Assembly (NCBI GenBank): GCA_002803225.1
Contig: NXFV01001556.1
Coordinates: 1-64,000 of the forward strand
DNA from: Gamarada debralockiae
Taxonomy: Eukaryota > Ascomycota > Leotiomycetes > Helotiales > Hyphodiscaceae
Length of the DNA stretch: 64,000 nucleotides
Direction: 5' to 3'
Below the pieces are notes generated by a model that was given only the letters and a program-made list of their open reading frames with translations, was not told the DNA's origin and made no database searches. Positions 25,122 through 35,816 of the stretch are shown in pieces (position 1 is the first letter of the stretch; each line of letters begins with the position of its first letter). The position numbers and the translations under genes were made by a program.

Positions 25122-26107
25122 ATGGCACCCATCTCTCCAATCTCTCGAAAGCGATCGACTCCCCTCAGCGATGGCGGCAGTCCGGATGAACGTGCGAGCA
25201 AGAAGAGATGCATTGAACCAATCCTATCGCAGATGCCATCCCCAGAAGAAATTCTACCCACAGCAAACGTCGCAAAGATACCCTTATTCAATGACAATCC
25301 ACGAGAGTTACTGTCGCGCTCAGTCGCAGTCATTCTGGAACATGTTGGATTCTCTGGCGCGTCCGAAGAAGCTTTAGAGGCCCTCTGCGCACAAGTCGAT
25401 ACATGTCAGTATCCAGACACTTCTAACGGCCTCGATTCTAACATCAAGCAGACGCCTCTCACTTTCTCTCCCAAGTCACATCGGCCATGGTGCTTAATAG
25501 AAACCACGAACCTAATCCTTGGCACTTCGAACACGCGCTGTACAAGTTCAGCTTACCCATTGCATCCCTCGAACCTCATCTCAAACCCCCCGTGCCACCC
25601 CCGAAAATAGACCAAGAACTCGAGCCTCTACCAATCGAAGAATTAAGCCAGGCATCTCTGACAAAGCTGCTGGGCAAAGAACTCAATGGAGAGAGCGACA
25701 AGAACAACACGCCGTACGTCCCCAGACGGTTCCCATCGTTCCCGAGCAAACACACATATAAGTGGACGGAGAAAGAGTCCGCACGTGAGACGGATCCGAG
25801 AAAGATTCGTGAGGAGGCTGCAAAGGCGGCGAGACAAGCAGAAGAGGCATTACGTCGCTTGGTCAAAGTCAGCAAAGCAGGTAGAGAGAAGGACGTGAAG
25901 CGGATGGCCGAGAAGGATCCTAAGAGCAAGATGCGCCACGAGTTGTGGGAGAAGACGATGGAGAATCTCAATACCCGGAAACGACATACTGCATCAAAGG
26001 CAGATCAGGATGATGATCGTAGTTTGATTGTTAACTCTGAGAGCCAATATTTCAGAAAGCCGGTGGTTAGGAAGAGAAAAGCTGCTCCGATTCAAGCAGA
26101 GGGGTAA
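25122..26107 (+). CDS. TAF8: TFIID subunit TAF8
   Basis: Histone-fold subunit of general transcription factor TFIID, partner of TAF10. Exons 25122-25404 and 25452-26107 with a 47-base intron; 312 residues. The N-terminal bromodomain-associated histone fold covers about residues 55-140 (RELLSRSVAVILEHVGFSG; ALEALCAQVDTY; FLSQVTSAMVLNRNH). The C-terminal TAF8 motif is clear: YVPRRFPSFPSKHTYKWTEK, then TDPRKIREEAAKAARQAEEAL. A basic KRKA-type nuclear signal lies near the end. An in-frame ATG at 25050 exists, but the MAPISPISRKR start at 25122 is more typical. The downstream acceptor choice (25452 rather than 25449) is set by reading phase and family match. Confidence 0.92.
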
Positions 26108-26831
26108 AGCATTTACCATGGATATGGATATGGGTTTTAGGATTCATGCATATTAGCGCTGGAGTTTGGGATGGAAGAACCACATAAATGCATTTGCATC
26201 TGGGGCAATAGTCATATCAGTGGCAGCTAGTCTAGATAATGTTGTACCACAGCAGGCCGTCCATGGCTGAAGAAAGCGCTGATTTCCCCATGGCTCTCCA
26301 ATCTCTGTGAACACCATGGTTTAGAGCTGCTATCAACCTCTCTGTTGAGTTGAGCACAGTCTGCAGGTCATGGCCTATTCACCGCTTGCGCTCTTCTCTC
26401 TTGGCCATAAATCAGACCAAAATCATCTCCTTCATCCACCCTTCTTCCGGTCTCCCTCCCAAGCAGTCGTCTCAACCATAAAGCTCCCATCTCGATCTTG
26501 ACATCTAAAAACTCTTAGTACCTCTGCGAAATTCGTCAATAGCACCGCCAAACTCACCGTCTAAACAACCTAACAATCGGCCAGCACCTCACCACACTTT
26601 GTCTCCTCTCCGGGTTCTCGACCTTACAATCATACTGCACCAACTCCAACAACTCGCAAGCCTTCAAATCACCATTAAAGCCCTTCCTTTTCGTGCCCTT
26701 CATCGTTCCCTGGGCTCGATCCGGGAGCTGCCAGGAGGGCCAGGATTCGAGGGGTGGTGCCATGCTTGGTTCTTGAAAAGGAGCTGGGCTGAACTGAGCT
26801 TGGATTTGACTTGGAGGGAAGAGGAGCTGAG
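26108..26831. other. Intergenic, TAF8 3' end and next promoter
   Basis: No gene seen. Open frames at 26554-26862 are shadows with low-complexity translation. A CT-rich tract at about 26430-26600 suits a promoter for the gene at 26832. Confidence 0.45.
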
Positions 26832-27601
26832 ATGGCGACGGCAACACCAATATCCTCCACACAGCTCCTAGGCGCGCGACTCCTTAAAGAAATTGAGAAT
26901 GAGGAGGGAAGTTTGGAAGATGTAGGTTCCATCCGCTTTCTTTGTTTCCCTCCAAGAAAAGGCTCGTTTCTTATCGATAAGACCGGCATATCCACCTTCT
27001 CTTCCTCATCCTTTCAACTAATTATCGTTTCAATCATTAGATACTCAAAGACCTCCGCACAACCTCAAACCCGCACCCTTCACGTACCGGAATCCCCTTA
27101 CTTGACGACCTCTGGCGCCAACATGGCTCAAACTCCAAACTCAATATCACTGGCCGTGGACTTCCCCTTTTATACTACCTCCTCACCGAACTCTTAACCA
27201 CTCTCCATGGGACCATTGCCTTGATAGACTTGGATGGAAAGTTCTCGCCTTCTCATCTCAAAGTCCCAGTTGCTGAGTTACAGCATATTCACGTCTTCCG
27301 CCCAACTCAAAGTAACTTGAAAGTCACGTTAGAGAGTATTGAGAGCTACATGCTGTATGGAGAGCATGGGAGTAAGGGAAGGGAATGGGTAGGCACTATT
27401 GTGAATGGTGGGGTTGGAGGTGATATTAATGTGGGATGGAGAGGCTGGTTAAGGGTCGAGAGAGAGGAAGTAGGGAGTTTTGGGTTGGGTGTTAGCGTTG
27501 AGGAGGCGGTTGGGGATAGGGAGAGGAGGGGGGAGGTTGTCGATGCTAAGGGTTGGAAGGGAGTTTGTGATGAGCTAGGTGGGGATTTTAGGTTTAGGTG
27601 A
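26832..27601 (+). CDS. Short RAD51-paralogue-like (XRCC2-type) protein
   Basis: Exons 26832-26921 and 27041-27601, joined by a 119-base GT-AG intron, encode 216 residues. The central part resembles the RecA-like core of XRCC2: TGIPLLDDLW, a P-loop-like ITGRGLPLLYYLLTELL, and a Walker-B-like IALIDLDGKF followed by LQHIHVFRP. The HVFRP block is what I associate with fungal XRCC2-like proteins in homologous recombination. The P-loop lacks the usual GKT/S, and the protein is shorter than typical members, so ATP binding is doubtful. The C-terminal third is Gly/Val/Arg-rich. The family is inferred, and a degenerating or divergent paralogue is possible. Confidence 0.6.
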
Positions 27602-27937
27602 AAGATAGGGGAGAGGTTTACTGGACTTAGGGTGGTTATGTGCTGGGATACGAAGGGGAGAGAAAAAGAATAGCTTTGCAAACCTGGGTGCTGGTAGAGA
27701 TGGAAGGGCGACAGAGGTCACAACTAAGCTGCTGACGCAAGTAATGGAAGCGATAGCAAAGCTGAGAAGAGAGGAATTTGGAAGAATGTCCCAAGTTTAT
27801 TGAATGAATCAGGCCTTATTATAATTCTAGTCTCAGGGGTATGTCTCGCTTAGCATAAAGCTCCCCTTTTCTGACATTTTCATGGCATCTTCTTAAATAT
27901 GAGTCTCGTGATAGAACTATCCTCTAAGGAGTGGCCA
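27602..27937. other. Convergent 3' intergenic spacer
   Basis: Both neighbours end here; only 3' untranslated sequence is expected and nothing else is visible. Confidence 0.5.
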
Positions 27938-28862
27938 TCACAGCTTCTCAAAAGTAGGTCTCGTCTTCTTTAACCCACTCAGCATAGCCTTCTCCACATC
28001 ACTCGTCTGAATAGCAGCACTGTTCCAAACTCCAGTATATCGCAAGCTACTCGCCACAGTATTATCCCTGGCATGGTTCAGCAGCTCTTTCGTGCCTTGC
28101 ACCGCAACTGGGCTCTTCGTTGCCAATAGCGATGCCATCTCCATAGCTGCCTCAAGCGCCTTTGCCTTCGTCTCCTTGACCTGGCTCACGAATCCCACTC
28201 GCAAAGCTTCTTCGGCGCCGAATATCCGCGCGGAAAGAGCAACGTCTTTCACCCAGGAAAACGAGCCGACGATTTTGGGCATTCGCGTAAGAGTGCCGAT
28301 ATCTGCGGCCATCCCAATGTCTACTTCTTTGATAGACATCCGTGCGTCTGCGCTGGCGATCCGGACGTCGGCGCAGGTGGATATGTCGAGGGCTAGGCCA
28401 AAGCAGATTCCGTGGAGGACGCAGATGACGGCTAGCAGGAACAAATCAGCCAATTGCTCTCCAAATACACAAGTAACAAGGCCCTACAGAGCTGAGGAGA
28501 GACATACGTTTTTCACACTTCTCAACACTGCTTATACAATTTTGGAACTCCTCCACCTCCCTCTTAATAACCACTGCATTTCGCGCCACGTCACTAGTCC
28601 TGTCCGTTGCTGTCTTCAATATCCCTTGCTGACTAGCAAACTCCACATCTAGTCCTGCTGTAAAGGCGCGGTCTCCAGCTCCTGATAAAACGATGGCGCG
28701 GACTTCGGAATCGAGAGAGAGTGTGTCGAAGACTACTTTGAATTCTAGCCACATTTCTTCGTAGAAGGCATTAAGTTTTGCGGGGCGGTTGATCTGTACA
28801 TGTGCGACGTAGGGAAGGGGCTTGTCAACTAGGAAATGCTTGTATGGCTTTTGGGTCGCCAT
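27938..28862 (-). CDS. Enoyl-CoA hydratase/isomerase, dienoyl-CoA isomerase type
   Basis: Crotonase-fold enzyme, probably a delta(3,5)-delta(2,4)-dienoyl-CoA isomerase used in beta-oxidation of unsaturated fatty acids. Exons 28508-28862 and 27938-28431 (minus), one 76-base intron, 282 residues. Family marks are INRPAKLNAFYEEMW, the oxyanion-hole segment GAGDRAFTAGLDVEF, PVICVLHGICFGLALDIS, and KEVDIGMAADIGTLTRMP, with acidic residues at the catalytic positions of the dienoyl isomerases. The C-terminus is FEKL, close to but not a standard peroxisomal PTS1, and no mitochondrial presequence is clear, so location is open. ATG 28862 is preferred to the in-frame 28916. Confidence 0.9.
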
Positions 28863-30355
28863 TACGGAGGTACCGTTTGTGACAGACGGGGGTAGGTAAG
28901 AGGGGGTTAAAGACAATAGTTCAACTAACTCTGCTGTTTAGTAGATTGCTTGAGATTGATTCTCGAGGAGTTAGACAGAGAGCAAATTGGGGATTAAAAT
29001 AAGAGAGTAAAGTCATTCTTCAAGTTTTCATAGTTGAAGTGTCAAAAATCTGGAGTAAGCAATCTTCAGCCGAGGCACGGCGACGGAAGACCCCGATTAC
29101 ACGTGATATTGACTCCAGTTGAAAATCTCAAGGAGCTTGCCTCAATTCTTTTGCTGGAAGTTGTTCAATAAGGAAATTGGGCTTTAGAATAAAGACCCAG
29201 CCTCAGACCAAGGAGAAGATTGAAAGCTTAGGTGTGGTAAGTGTGTTGATAGATATCAATTTTAACGGCCAGTTCGAGCCAATCCATGTCGACCATGCTG
29301 TACGACACACCTTATTGGCTTCACAATGCCGCAGTCTAAAATTCTGTACTGCCCATGATCTACGATCAAAAAATCATGGGAAAAAAAAAATTTTATTTTG
29401 GGGAGGATCTCCGGTGGAAGACTTCTTCCTGAGAGACCCCTACTTTTGTCGAGGTTCACAAAACGAGATTGTCCAAAGAATCTTCAGCACTTCAGCTATC
29501 GTTGGGCTCGCTCCTGCACGAAATCACACAACGCTCCTGCACCACACAAAAACATGAAACATACTTCAAAGCGGCAATCACCTCGTGGGAAAAAGCCGGT
29601 CAGCTAGGGCGTCCACTCTCGCGTGGATTTCGCAAACTTCCGCTGCATCTCAAGTCAGACCAATAGTGATGGTGCAACTGTCATTCGCTGGATCGGCTAC
29701 GCAACAGCCAACAGCGTTGTATATCAGCCGTTAGAAAATGCATTATGAACAAGGTCCGGCGAGATAACTTCTAGGCTGCTAGCCTTGTATCGGTGCGATA
29801 GTGCTCCAACGTCTTTTACGCCACTTCTCAGCCAATCATTCTTTGACCGCCCAGTGTCTCGCTCTCAGATGTCGTTCTGTCAATGGCTGTTAAATTGGCT
29901 CTTTTCGGAACTGACTTCATATCAATCCTCCCGAGCACCCTAAAAACCCGCCTGGAGACCTTGAACTGCACTCGGTTTCTCGCGCAACGCCGCCTATACT
30001 CCGTAAGGAAACGTCTATCTTTGCCTACAAGAAATCCGCAGATGTCTGACAATCCTCGAACCTCCCCAAAGAGTGCATAACAGACCTGGTAGCCCACAGA
30101 ATCGCAAGCGCCATGCGGTGTCACTTGCGCAGCGGCGTTACGTTTCCTTCTCTATCCTGTGGGTTCTCTTCTTCTTCCAAGGACGATCGATGCAAGACAA
30201 CTCAGAGTGCAGGATCTTGCTTGATTGTAAGTCCGGGATCTTTCTGTTCCACTGCGGGGTATGAGGTGGATGATGTTGAAGAGCCATTGTTGCCGCAACC
30301 TTGAAGCACATCTGCAACTCATTTACAATTCAATTACTGATGCTTCAACTACAGA
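28863..30355. other. Intergenic region upstream of the AlkB fusion gene
   Basis: No supported gene in about 1.5 kb. Short frames (29177-29557, 29828-30124) are unlike known proteins. A poly-A/T stretch lies at 29361-29399. A GTAAGT donor near 30229 and an ACTACAG acceptor ending at 30353, just before the ATG at 30356, suggest a 5' untranslated intron of the following gene. Confidence 0.45.
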
Positions 30356-33300
30356 ATGACAGTCATGTTTGAAATCGACGAGAATAGCCTCCCGTTCGTG
30401 AGAACAAGGCACGCCTTACTGGCACTCGACTTGCAAAACGACTTTGTCTCCCCCGACGCTCCGATACCGGTGGAAACTCCTCCTAACTTCGTCGACAACA
30501 TACTCAATCTTGCTTCGAATTTCCGATCTTCCGGCCATGTGATATGGATTCGGACTGTGTTCGAGGCATCTCGGCCAGTGAACAACGATGGGAATAGCGA
30601 GAGTGTCATAACGGATGCGGAGCTGCCAGCGGGTCATGGCGGAAATGAGAAACCAAAACCAAAGTCGAGGCCTTCTCAGAAGCTTATTGAGCGGTTTGCC
30701 AAATCTGCGGAGGGCAATGACGGGTCATCTGAGGATGCAGGGGCAGCATTGGATGTTGACAAGGAGGATCAAATTAGTGAAACATACTTGACTCTGGAAC
30801 CTGGAGAAAACCCTCATGTCGTGTCACAAATGTCGACTGGGACGAATTTCCTGGACTCCGTGGGCCGTTCTATAGATGCAAAGAAGGATCTGGTCTTCCA
30901 GAAGACTTACTATTCGGCCTTCAAAGACGGGAGTCTTGTCCAAATATTACGAGCAAAGTTCGTCACGGAAATCTACCTCTGTGGTGCTCTTACCAACATC
31001 AGTGTTTTCGCAACGGCAATGGATGCGGCTCGTCACGGGTATGCCATTACAATCGTTGACGATTGTCTTGGATACAGAAGCAAGGCGAGACACGACGAAG
31101 CATTGCGGAAACTGGAAGAATTTACTGGATGCGACATAATCAGCAGCGCAGATCTCATAAAAGACATCAAGGATAGAAAAAACGCGGGGCAGAGTGCGCC
31201 AAGGCCACCACCAAGACGAAATCCACGTCCGAAAGAACGTCCAAAAGAAAAAGGTACCGATCTCGATAATTTAATGGCCAACTTGAATTTGAGACCGAAT
31301 GGTTCTACAGCCCTGAGACCAAATGCAGCTCCTACTGGACCGGCGAAAATTGTGGCTGCAGCGGAAACTGGTGGAAGCTCTGAGTCACCTGCCTCAAGCG
31401 AACAAGCTGAAGAGCTGAAATTACCGACAAGATCACCATCAACTGAAGTTAAGAGGGAAAGAGTCAAGACGAAAATAAAAACTCGACGGAGACATTCGAA
31501 ATCTGGTGCTAAAGACGCGGCAGTAACTGGAGAGGCTTCGAGTACAACGTCCGTCCAGAAGGACTCAAGCGCTGCAACTTCTGCAACTTCAGTTGCTACT
31601 TCTCAAGCATCAGAGAAGAATCCGAGCGCGTTGGCAAAAGGAGCCGACACGTACGTATCGAGGAATTCGCTTGAATCTACTACAGGCCTCGGAGTCGAGG
31701 ATCCGCATGTGAAAATAGGCAAAGGAAAGGGCAAGGAAGAGAGTGGGAAAGCTGCCTCCCTAGACTTGGACAACGAGGTTGAAAAGATGGCCAAACTATC
31801 CGTCAAAGAAAATGATGAAGAATCCACTAGTCTTTGCGAAGGTGATACAATAATCATTCACGACCTCCTCGACGCTGAAGTCGCCGAAGGCATCTTCGAA
31901 AGAATCCGAGACGAAGTCCGATGGCAGAAGATGTCCCATCAGGGAGGCGACGTCCCACGGCTCGTTGCCGTCCAAGGCCAAATTGGCGAAGATGGCAGCA
32001 TCCCAATCTATCGCCATCCAGCTGATGAATCACCTCCATTGCACCAGTTCACTCCCGTTGTCTCTCTGATCCGAAAACGAGTCGAGGAAATGCTCGGGCA
32101 TCCCGTCAACCACGTCCTGATCCAATTCTACCGAGATGGAAACGATTACATCTCAGAGCATAGCGACAAGACCTTGGATATCGTTCCAAACACATTCATT
32201 GCCAACGTCAGTTTGGGAGCCCAGAGAACCATGATTTTCCGAACCAAGAAGCAACAAAAGATCGACGATGCATCCCAGGGTCCTGAAGCTGTCCAGCCTC
32301 GTCGAGCAACCAGAGCACCACTTCCTCACAACTCAATGTGCAAGATGGGCTTGGTGACAAACATGCGCTGGCTCCACGGCATCCGACAAGACAAGCGCAT
32401 GATCTCTGAGAAATCGGCCGAAGAGCTAGCTTTCAACGGGGGTCGCATCTCCCTGACATTCCGTCAAATCGGCACCTTCCTCTCCAAAGACGCAACCAAA
32501 ATCTGGGGCCAAGGCGCGACCTCCAAGTCCAAAAACCACGCAAAGACAGTCATCAACGGCGACAACGCCGAATCCGAGAAGATGATCAGAGCATTCGGCA
32601 AAGAGAATCATTCTAGCGAGTTTAATTGGAAAGAGCATTATGGTGAAGGATTCGATGTGCTGCATATTGAGAACTCTCCGAAGTTGTTTTTGTCTAGCGA
32701 TAAGGTTGCAGATTTGAGGGTGAAGCTGTTACTGGCTGAGTATGGGATTGAGTGGAGTGAGGGAAAGCTTTCGCCTGCTTTTCACTGGAAGAATGGGAGT
32801 TCGAGCAAAGAAGCGCCTTCGGTTCCTGAAATGCTTCCGGTCAAGTTCGTCGACAATGATCTCAGCAAGTCTACAGTTGTTGGAGACTTCGCTATAATGC
32901 TCTATCTCGACGCCATTTACGGCCCCAAGTCCGCCACGAAGGCACAGATTGATCTCGCGCGCCAGTTCACTCGCTTCCAGCAAAGCAGTGAGCTGTTGAA
33001 GAAATGGCGAGCTACACCTTTCAGCGTCAAGCCCTTCCGCCGCGAACTGGAGCTTTGGGAAGCATTCGCGACGGAAGGACCGTTCATTGCGGGCGAAAAG
33101 ATCTCGTTGGCTGATTATGCGCTTTGGCCTCTGTTGGAGGAGATTCATGGAGAATGGAATACTTTTGATGGTCTTGAGAATTTGGCTTCTTACTATCAGC
33201 GGTTGAAGGAAATGAGTACTTTCGTTAAGGCACTTGGCGTGAAGGAGGAAGACGAGGCTGAGGAGGAGGAAAAGAAGCCAGAGACGAACGAAGAGAAGAC

Positions 33301-33415
33301 GCAAGAGTCCAAGGAAGAGAAGAAAGAGCAGAAGAGTGAGGTTAAGGAGGAAGCAAAGAAAGATGTCAAGAAAGAGGAGAAGAAGCAAGAGTTGAAGGAA
33401 AAGAAAATCTCGTAG
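30356..33415 (+). CDS. Isochorismatase-like/AlkB dioxygenase/GST-like fusion
   Basis: A single open frame of 1019 residues with three enzyme folds. Residues about 17-265 are an isochorismatase/nicotinamidase-like domain: ALLALDLQNDF with Asp25, KTYYSAF with Lys183, and CGALTNISVFATAMDA. The usual nucleophilic Cys after TN-x is Ser216. A basic, Ser-rich linker follows (about 275-490). Residues about 495-710 form an AlkB-type Fe(II)/2-oxoglutarate dioxygenase: HSD (His602, Asp604), distal His674 (WLHGIRQ), and Arg697 and Arg703 (GGRISLTFRQIG), a complete iron and cofactor set. About 772-965 is GST-like (VKLLLAEYGIEW; FIAGEKISLADYALWPLL). The tail is Glu/Lys-rich. The AlkB part most resembles ALKBH2/3-type nucleic-acid demethylases, so a DNA or RNA repair role is inferred. 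Confidence 0.9.
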   Translation: MTVMFEIDENSLPFVRTRHALLALDLQNDFVSPDAPIPVETPPNFVDNILNLASNFRSSGHVIWIRTVFEASRPVNNDGNSESVITDAELPAGHGGNEKPKPKSRPSQKLIERFAKSAEGNDGSSEDAGAALDVDKEDQISETYLTLEPGENPHVVSQMSTGTNFLDSVGRSIDAKKDLVFQKTYYSAFKDGSLVQILRAKFVTEIYLCGALTNISVFATAMDAARHGYAITIVDDCLGYRSKARHDEALRKLEEFTGCDIISSADLIKDIKDRKNAGQSAPRPPPRRNPRPKERPKEKGTDLDNLMANLNLRPNGSTALRPNAAPTGPAKIVAAAETGGSSESPASSEQAEELKLPTRSPSTEVKRERVKTKIKTRRRHSKSGAKDAAVTGEASSTTSVQKDSSAATSATSVATSQASEKNPSALAKGADTYVSRNSLESTTGLGVEDPHVKIGKGKGKEESGKAASLDLDNEVEKMAKLSVKENDEESTSLCEGDTIIIHDLLDAEVAEGIFERIRDEVRWQKMSHQGGDVPRLVAVQGQIGEDGSIPIYRHPADESPPLHQFTPVVSLIRKRVEEMLGHPVNHVLIQFYRDGNDYISEHSDKTLDIVPNTFIANVSLGAQRTMIFRTKKQQKIDDASQGPEAVQPRRATRAPLPHNSMCKMGLVTNMRWLHGIRQDKRMISEKSAEELAFNGGRISLTFRQIGTFLSKDATKIWGQGATSKSKNHAKTVINGDNAESEKMIRAFGKENHSSEFNWKEHYGEGFDVLHIENSPKLFLSSDKVADLRVKLLLAEYGIEWSEGKLSPAFHWKNGSSSKEAPSVPEMLPVKFVDNDLSKSTVVGDFAIMLYLDAIYGPKSATKAQIDLARQFTRFQQSSELLKKWRATPFSVKPFRRELELWEAFATEGPFIAGEKISLADYALWPLLEEIHGEWNTFDGLENLASYYQRLKEMSTFVKALGVKEEDEAEEEEKKPETNEEKTQESKEEKKEQKSEVKEEAKKDVKKEEKKQELKEKKIS

Positions 33416-33899
33416 TCAGGAGGAGATAGTGTCATGTCTGGGAGTCTTTGGTGTTGTGGATTGTCGATAATGATGATCGTGGAAGATGCGAGTTCTAGAC
33501 TTTTGCGGCATGAGAGGCAACAGGTCGCTGGAGTTCCCTTGATTTGAGGACATAGGGGCAAGGCGCTGCAGGACGGTCGTTTGGGCGGGAATCACGGACT
33601 GCATTATGAATGAGCATTTGGGTGGAGCAAGGAGCACAGTTAGAGATCACGATCAAAGTCAATTGCACCTTTTAATCTCCCTCAATTATAATTTCCGTAG
33701 CTTGTCTTAGATGATAATACAGCAATGGAACAGGTGTGATATTGAATGGATTTCATTGGGTATCTCCAAGACCTCGTTATAATTATATATACCTTGTCCT
33801 AGGACTCCTTAAACTGAATATGATACCCACAACCGGGCTCCAAGTCTGTGATCCAGCTTACTCCTGCAAATACATAACCCACCATCATAGACCCCACAT
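33416..33899. other. Convergent 3' spacer
   Basis: Only 3' untranslated sequence is expected; an AT-rich stretch lies at about 33660-33800. Nothing else seen. Confidence 0.5.
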
Positions 33900-35816
33900 T
33901 CAAACAGTCTCCGTCTTCTCCCCCTCACTACTACTTGTCTCCCCACTCGTACCCGCATGCTCGGCTCCCCTAGACATTGGCTTCCCGTTCTGGCTGACCA
34001 CACTGTGGCTTCTAATAGCATGTTCCTCCGTTTGCTCATAATCAATAAGCAATTCTCCATTCTTTCCGTATCTAAGAGGCTCGTGCTTGGCGATTGAGAC
34101 GACAGAGAACCAGCCCTTGGTCTTTCGGAAAATAGTGTCGATTTCCTCGAGTGAGCGGTATGCGGTCTCGGGGTAGAAGAAGTAGACGACTGGGAAGATG
34201 AAGGCGTTGATGACGGCGAAGATGATGTACGTCTTGTAGCCGATGGATGAGAATGAAACGGGTGTAATCATGACGACCATGAAATTGAATGCCCAGTTGG
34301 CAGAAGTGGAGAGGCCGTTGGCTGGAGCTCGAATCTTGAGAGGTACGATTTCGGCGGGGTATAACCATCTGCAGAGCCAACGGATTAGTACTAGTTCACG
34401 AAAAGGAGATACTATATGAGGGAAATGAAAATAGTGTACGTACGTCATACCCAACCATCCAATGGCGAAGAAAGTATTGAAAACGAACAAGAACACTGCT
34501 GAGACGATACCTGGCGAAGAGCCTCCGAGGTTCACTTGCGACATATAATTCATGCCGGCCAAGATTGCCATTGAACCGGCCATCCCTGCGGCTCCGAAGA
34601 GCATCAGTGGTCTTCTTCCGAACTTCTCAATAGTGTAGACAGCTATCCAGGAGGCTAAGAAATACTCAGTCCCGTTTGCTGCAGCAAGAATTCGAGCAGT
34701 GGTTCCTCCCAATCCGATATAAGTTTGGTAGATGGTGGCAGCGTAGTAAGTAATAAGGTTGATACCAGAGATTTGCTGGAAGACTTGGTTGATGTATCCG
34801 AGGACCACACGGTGGAAGTTACGTTCTGGACCCATGATGAAGAGATCTCTCCAGCGAGTACCAGCCATCTCGAGGACCGTATCCTTAATTTCGGCGAATT
34901 CGACTTGAACCAGGTGATCATCCGGTGGAAGGTCAGCTAAAGCGGAAATGACTGAGATTGCCTCGTCCTCCTTGCCCTTAAGGATAAGCCATCTGGGTGA
35001 TTCGGGAAGTTCGAGAATGAAGGCTAGAAGGATGAGAGCGAAGACGATTTGGAAGGCGATAGGGAATCTCCATGAAACGGTGCTTGGCTCGAGGAATGAG
35101 AAGCCGAAGTCGATCCAGTAACTCAAACAGATTCCTCCAGTGATCATAGCTCCTTCAATCATGACCATCTTTCCTCGCTTGTGACTCTATTCATTGTGTT
35201 AGATATGCCAAACAAAAGACAGGCTAGAGTGGTAGCTTACCTTGGACGTTTCAGAAGCCCACGTTGGCACAGTCGATGTGTTCATTCCATTTCCAAAACC
35301 CGTGATGACTCTGCCAGCAATCAAGTGGCCCAAAGAGAAAGCAGAGCACTGCAATACAGCACCAACAACCATGATAGCAGAACCCCTTCTCAAGTCAGTA
35401 ACTTAGCGTTTTAGGAGTCCAAAGAACCTTACAAGAAGATCATTTTCCTTCGACCAAGTATGTCGCCAATGAAGATCGTGATAATAGCGCCGATAAAACA
35501 TCCAACATTGTAACTTGCAACAGAGATTCCTTGAATGGTAGAGATATGGTTGTCTCTGGGATGAGCCACGACGTCTATCTCTGGAAATGTTCTGACAAAG
35601 CTGCCGAGTGTGAGGAGACCTCCCATCACACCTTGGTCATAGCCAAAGAGGAAGAAGTCAATACCTGAATAGATGTTAGTCTGATGTACTACGGATATTC
35701 AGGGTGCACTCCAAGAGCTAGAACTCAAAAAACGTAGATCTCTTACCAGCGATGATACCGACAGCAAAGTTTAGCTTCTGGCCGCGAAGGCCAAAGTACT
35801 TGCCACCACCAAACAT
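33900..35816 (-). CDS. MFS sugar transporter (hexose transporter family)
   Basis: Twelve-helix plasma-membrane sugar:proton symporter. Five exons on the minus strand, 35747-35816, 35433-35664, 35241-35388, 34444-35186 and 33900-34368, give 553 residues. Signatures are FGYDQGVMGG in helix 1, GDILGRRKM between helices 2 and 3, the ELPESPRWL motif after helix 6, QVFQQISGINLITYYAATIYQ in helix 7, EKFGRRPLM, WLYPAEIVPLKIRAP, and PETAYRSLEEID after helix 12. The C-terminal cytosolic tail is Ser/Glu-rich. Every exon phase agrees. It stands alone on the minus strand, convergent with the AlkB fusion gene. Substrate cannot be set from sequence alone. Confidence 0.95.

Noticed and set aside
32729..33388. 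219-codon minus-strand frame, very Leu-rich
   Set aside because: Exact antisense of the Glu/Lys-rich tail of the AlkB fusion gene; a composition shadow.
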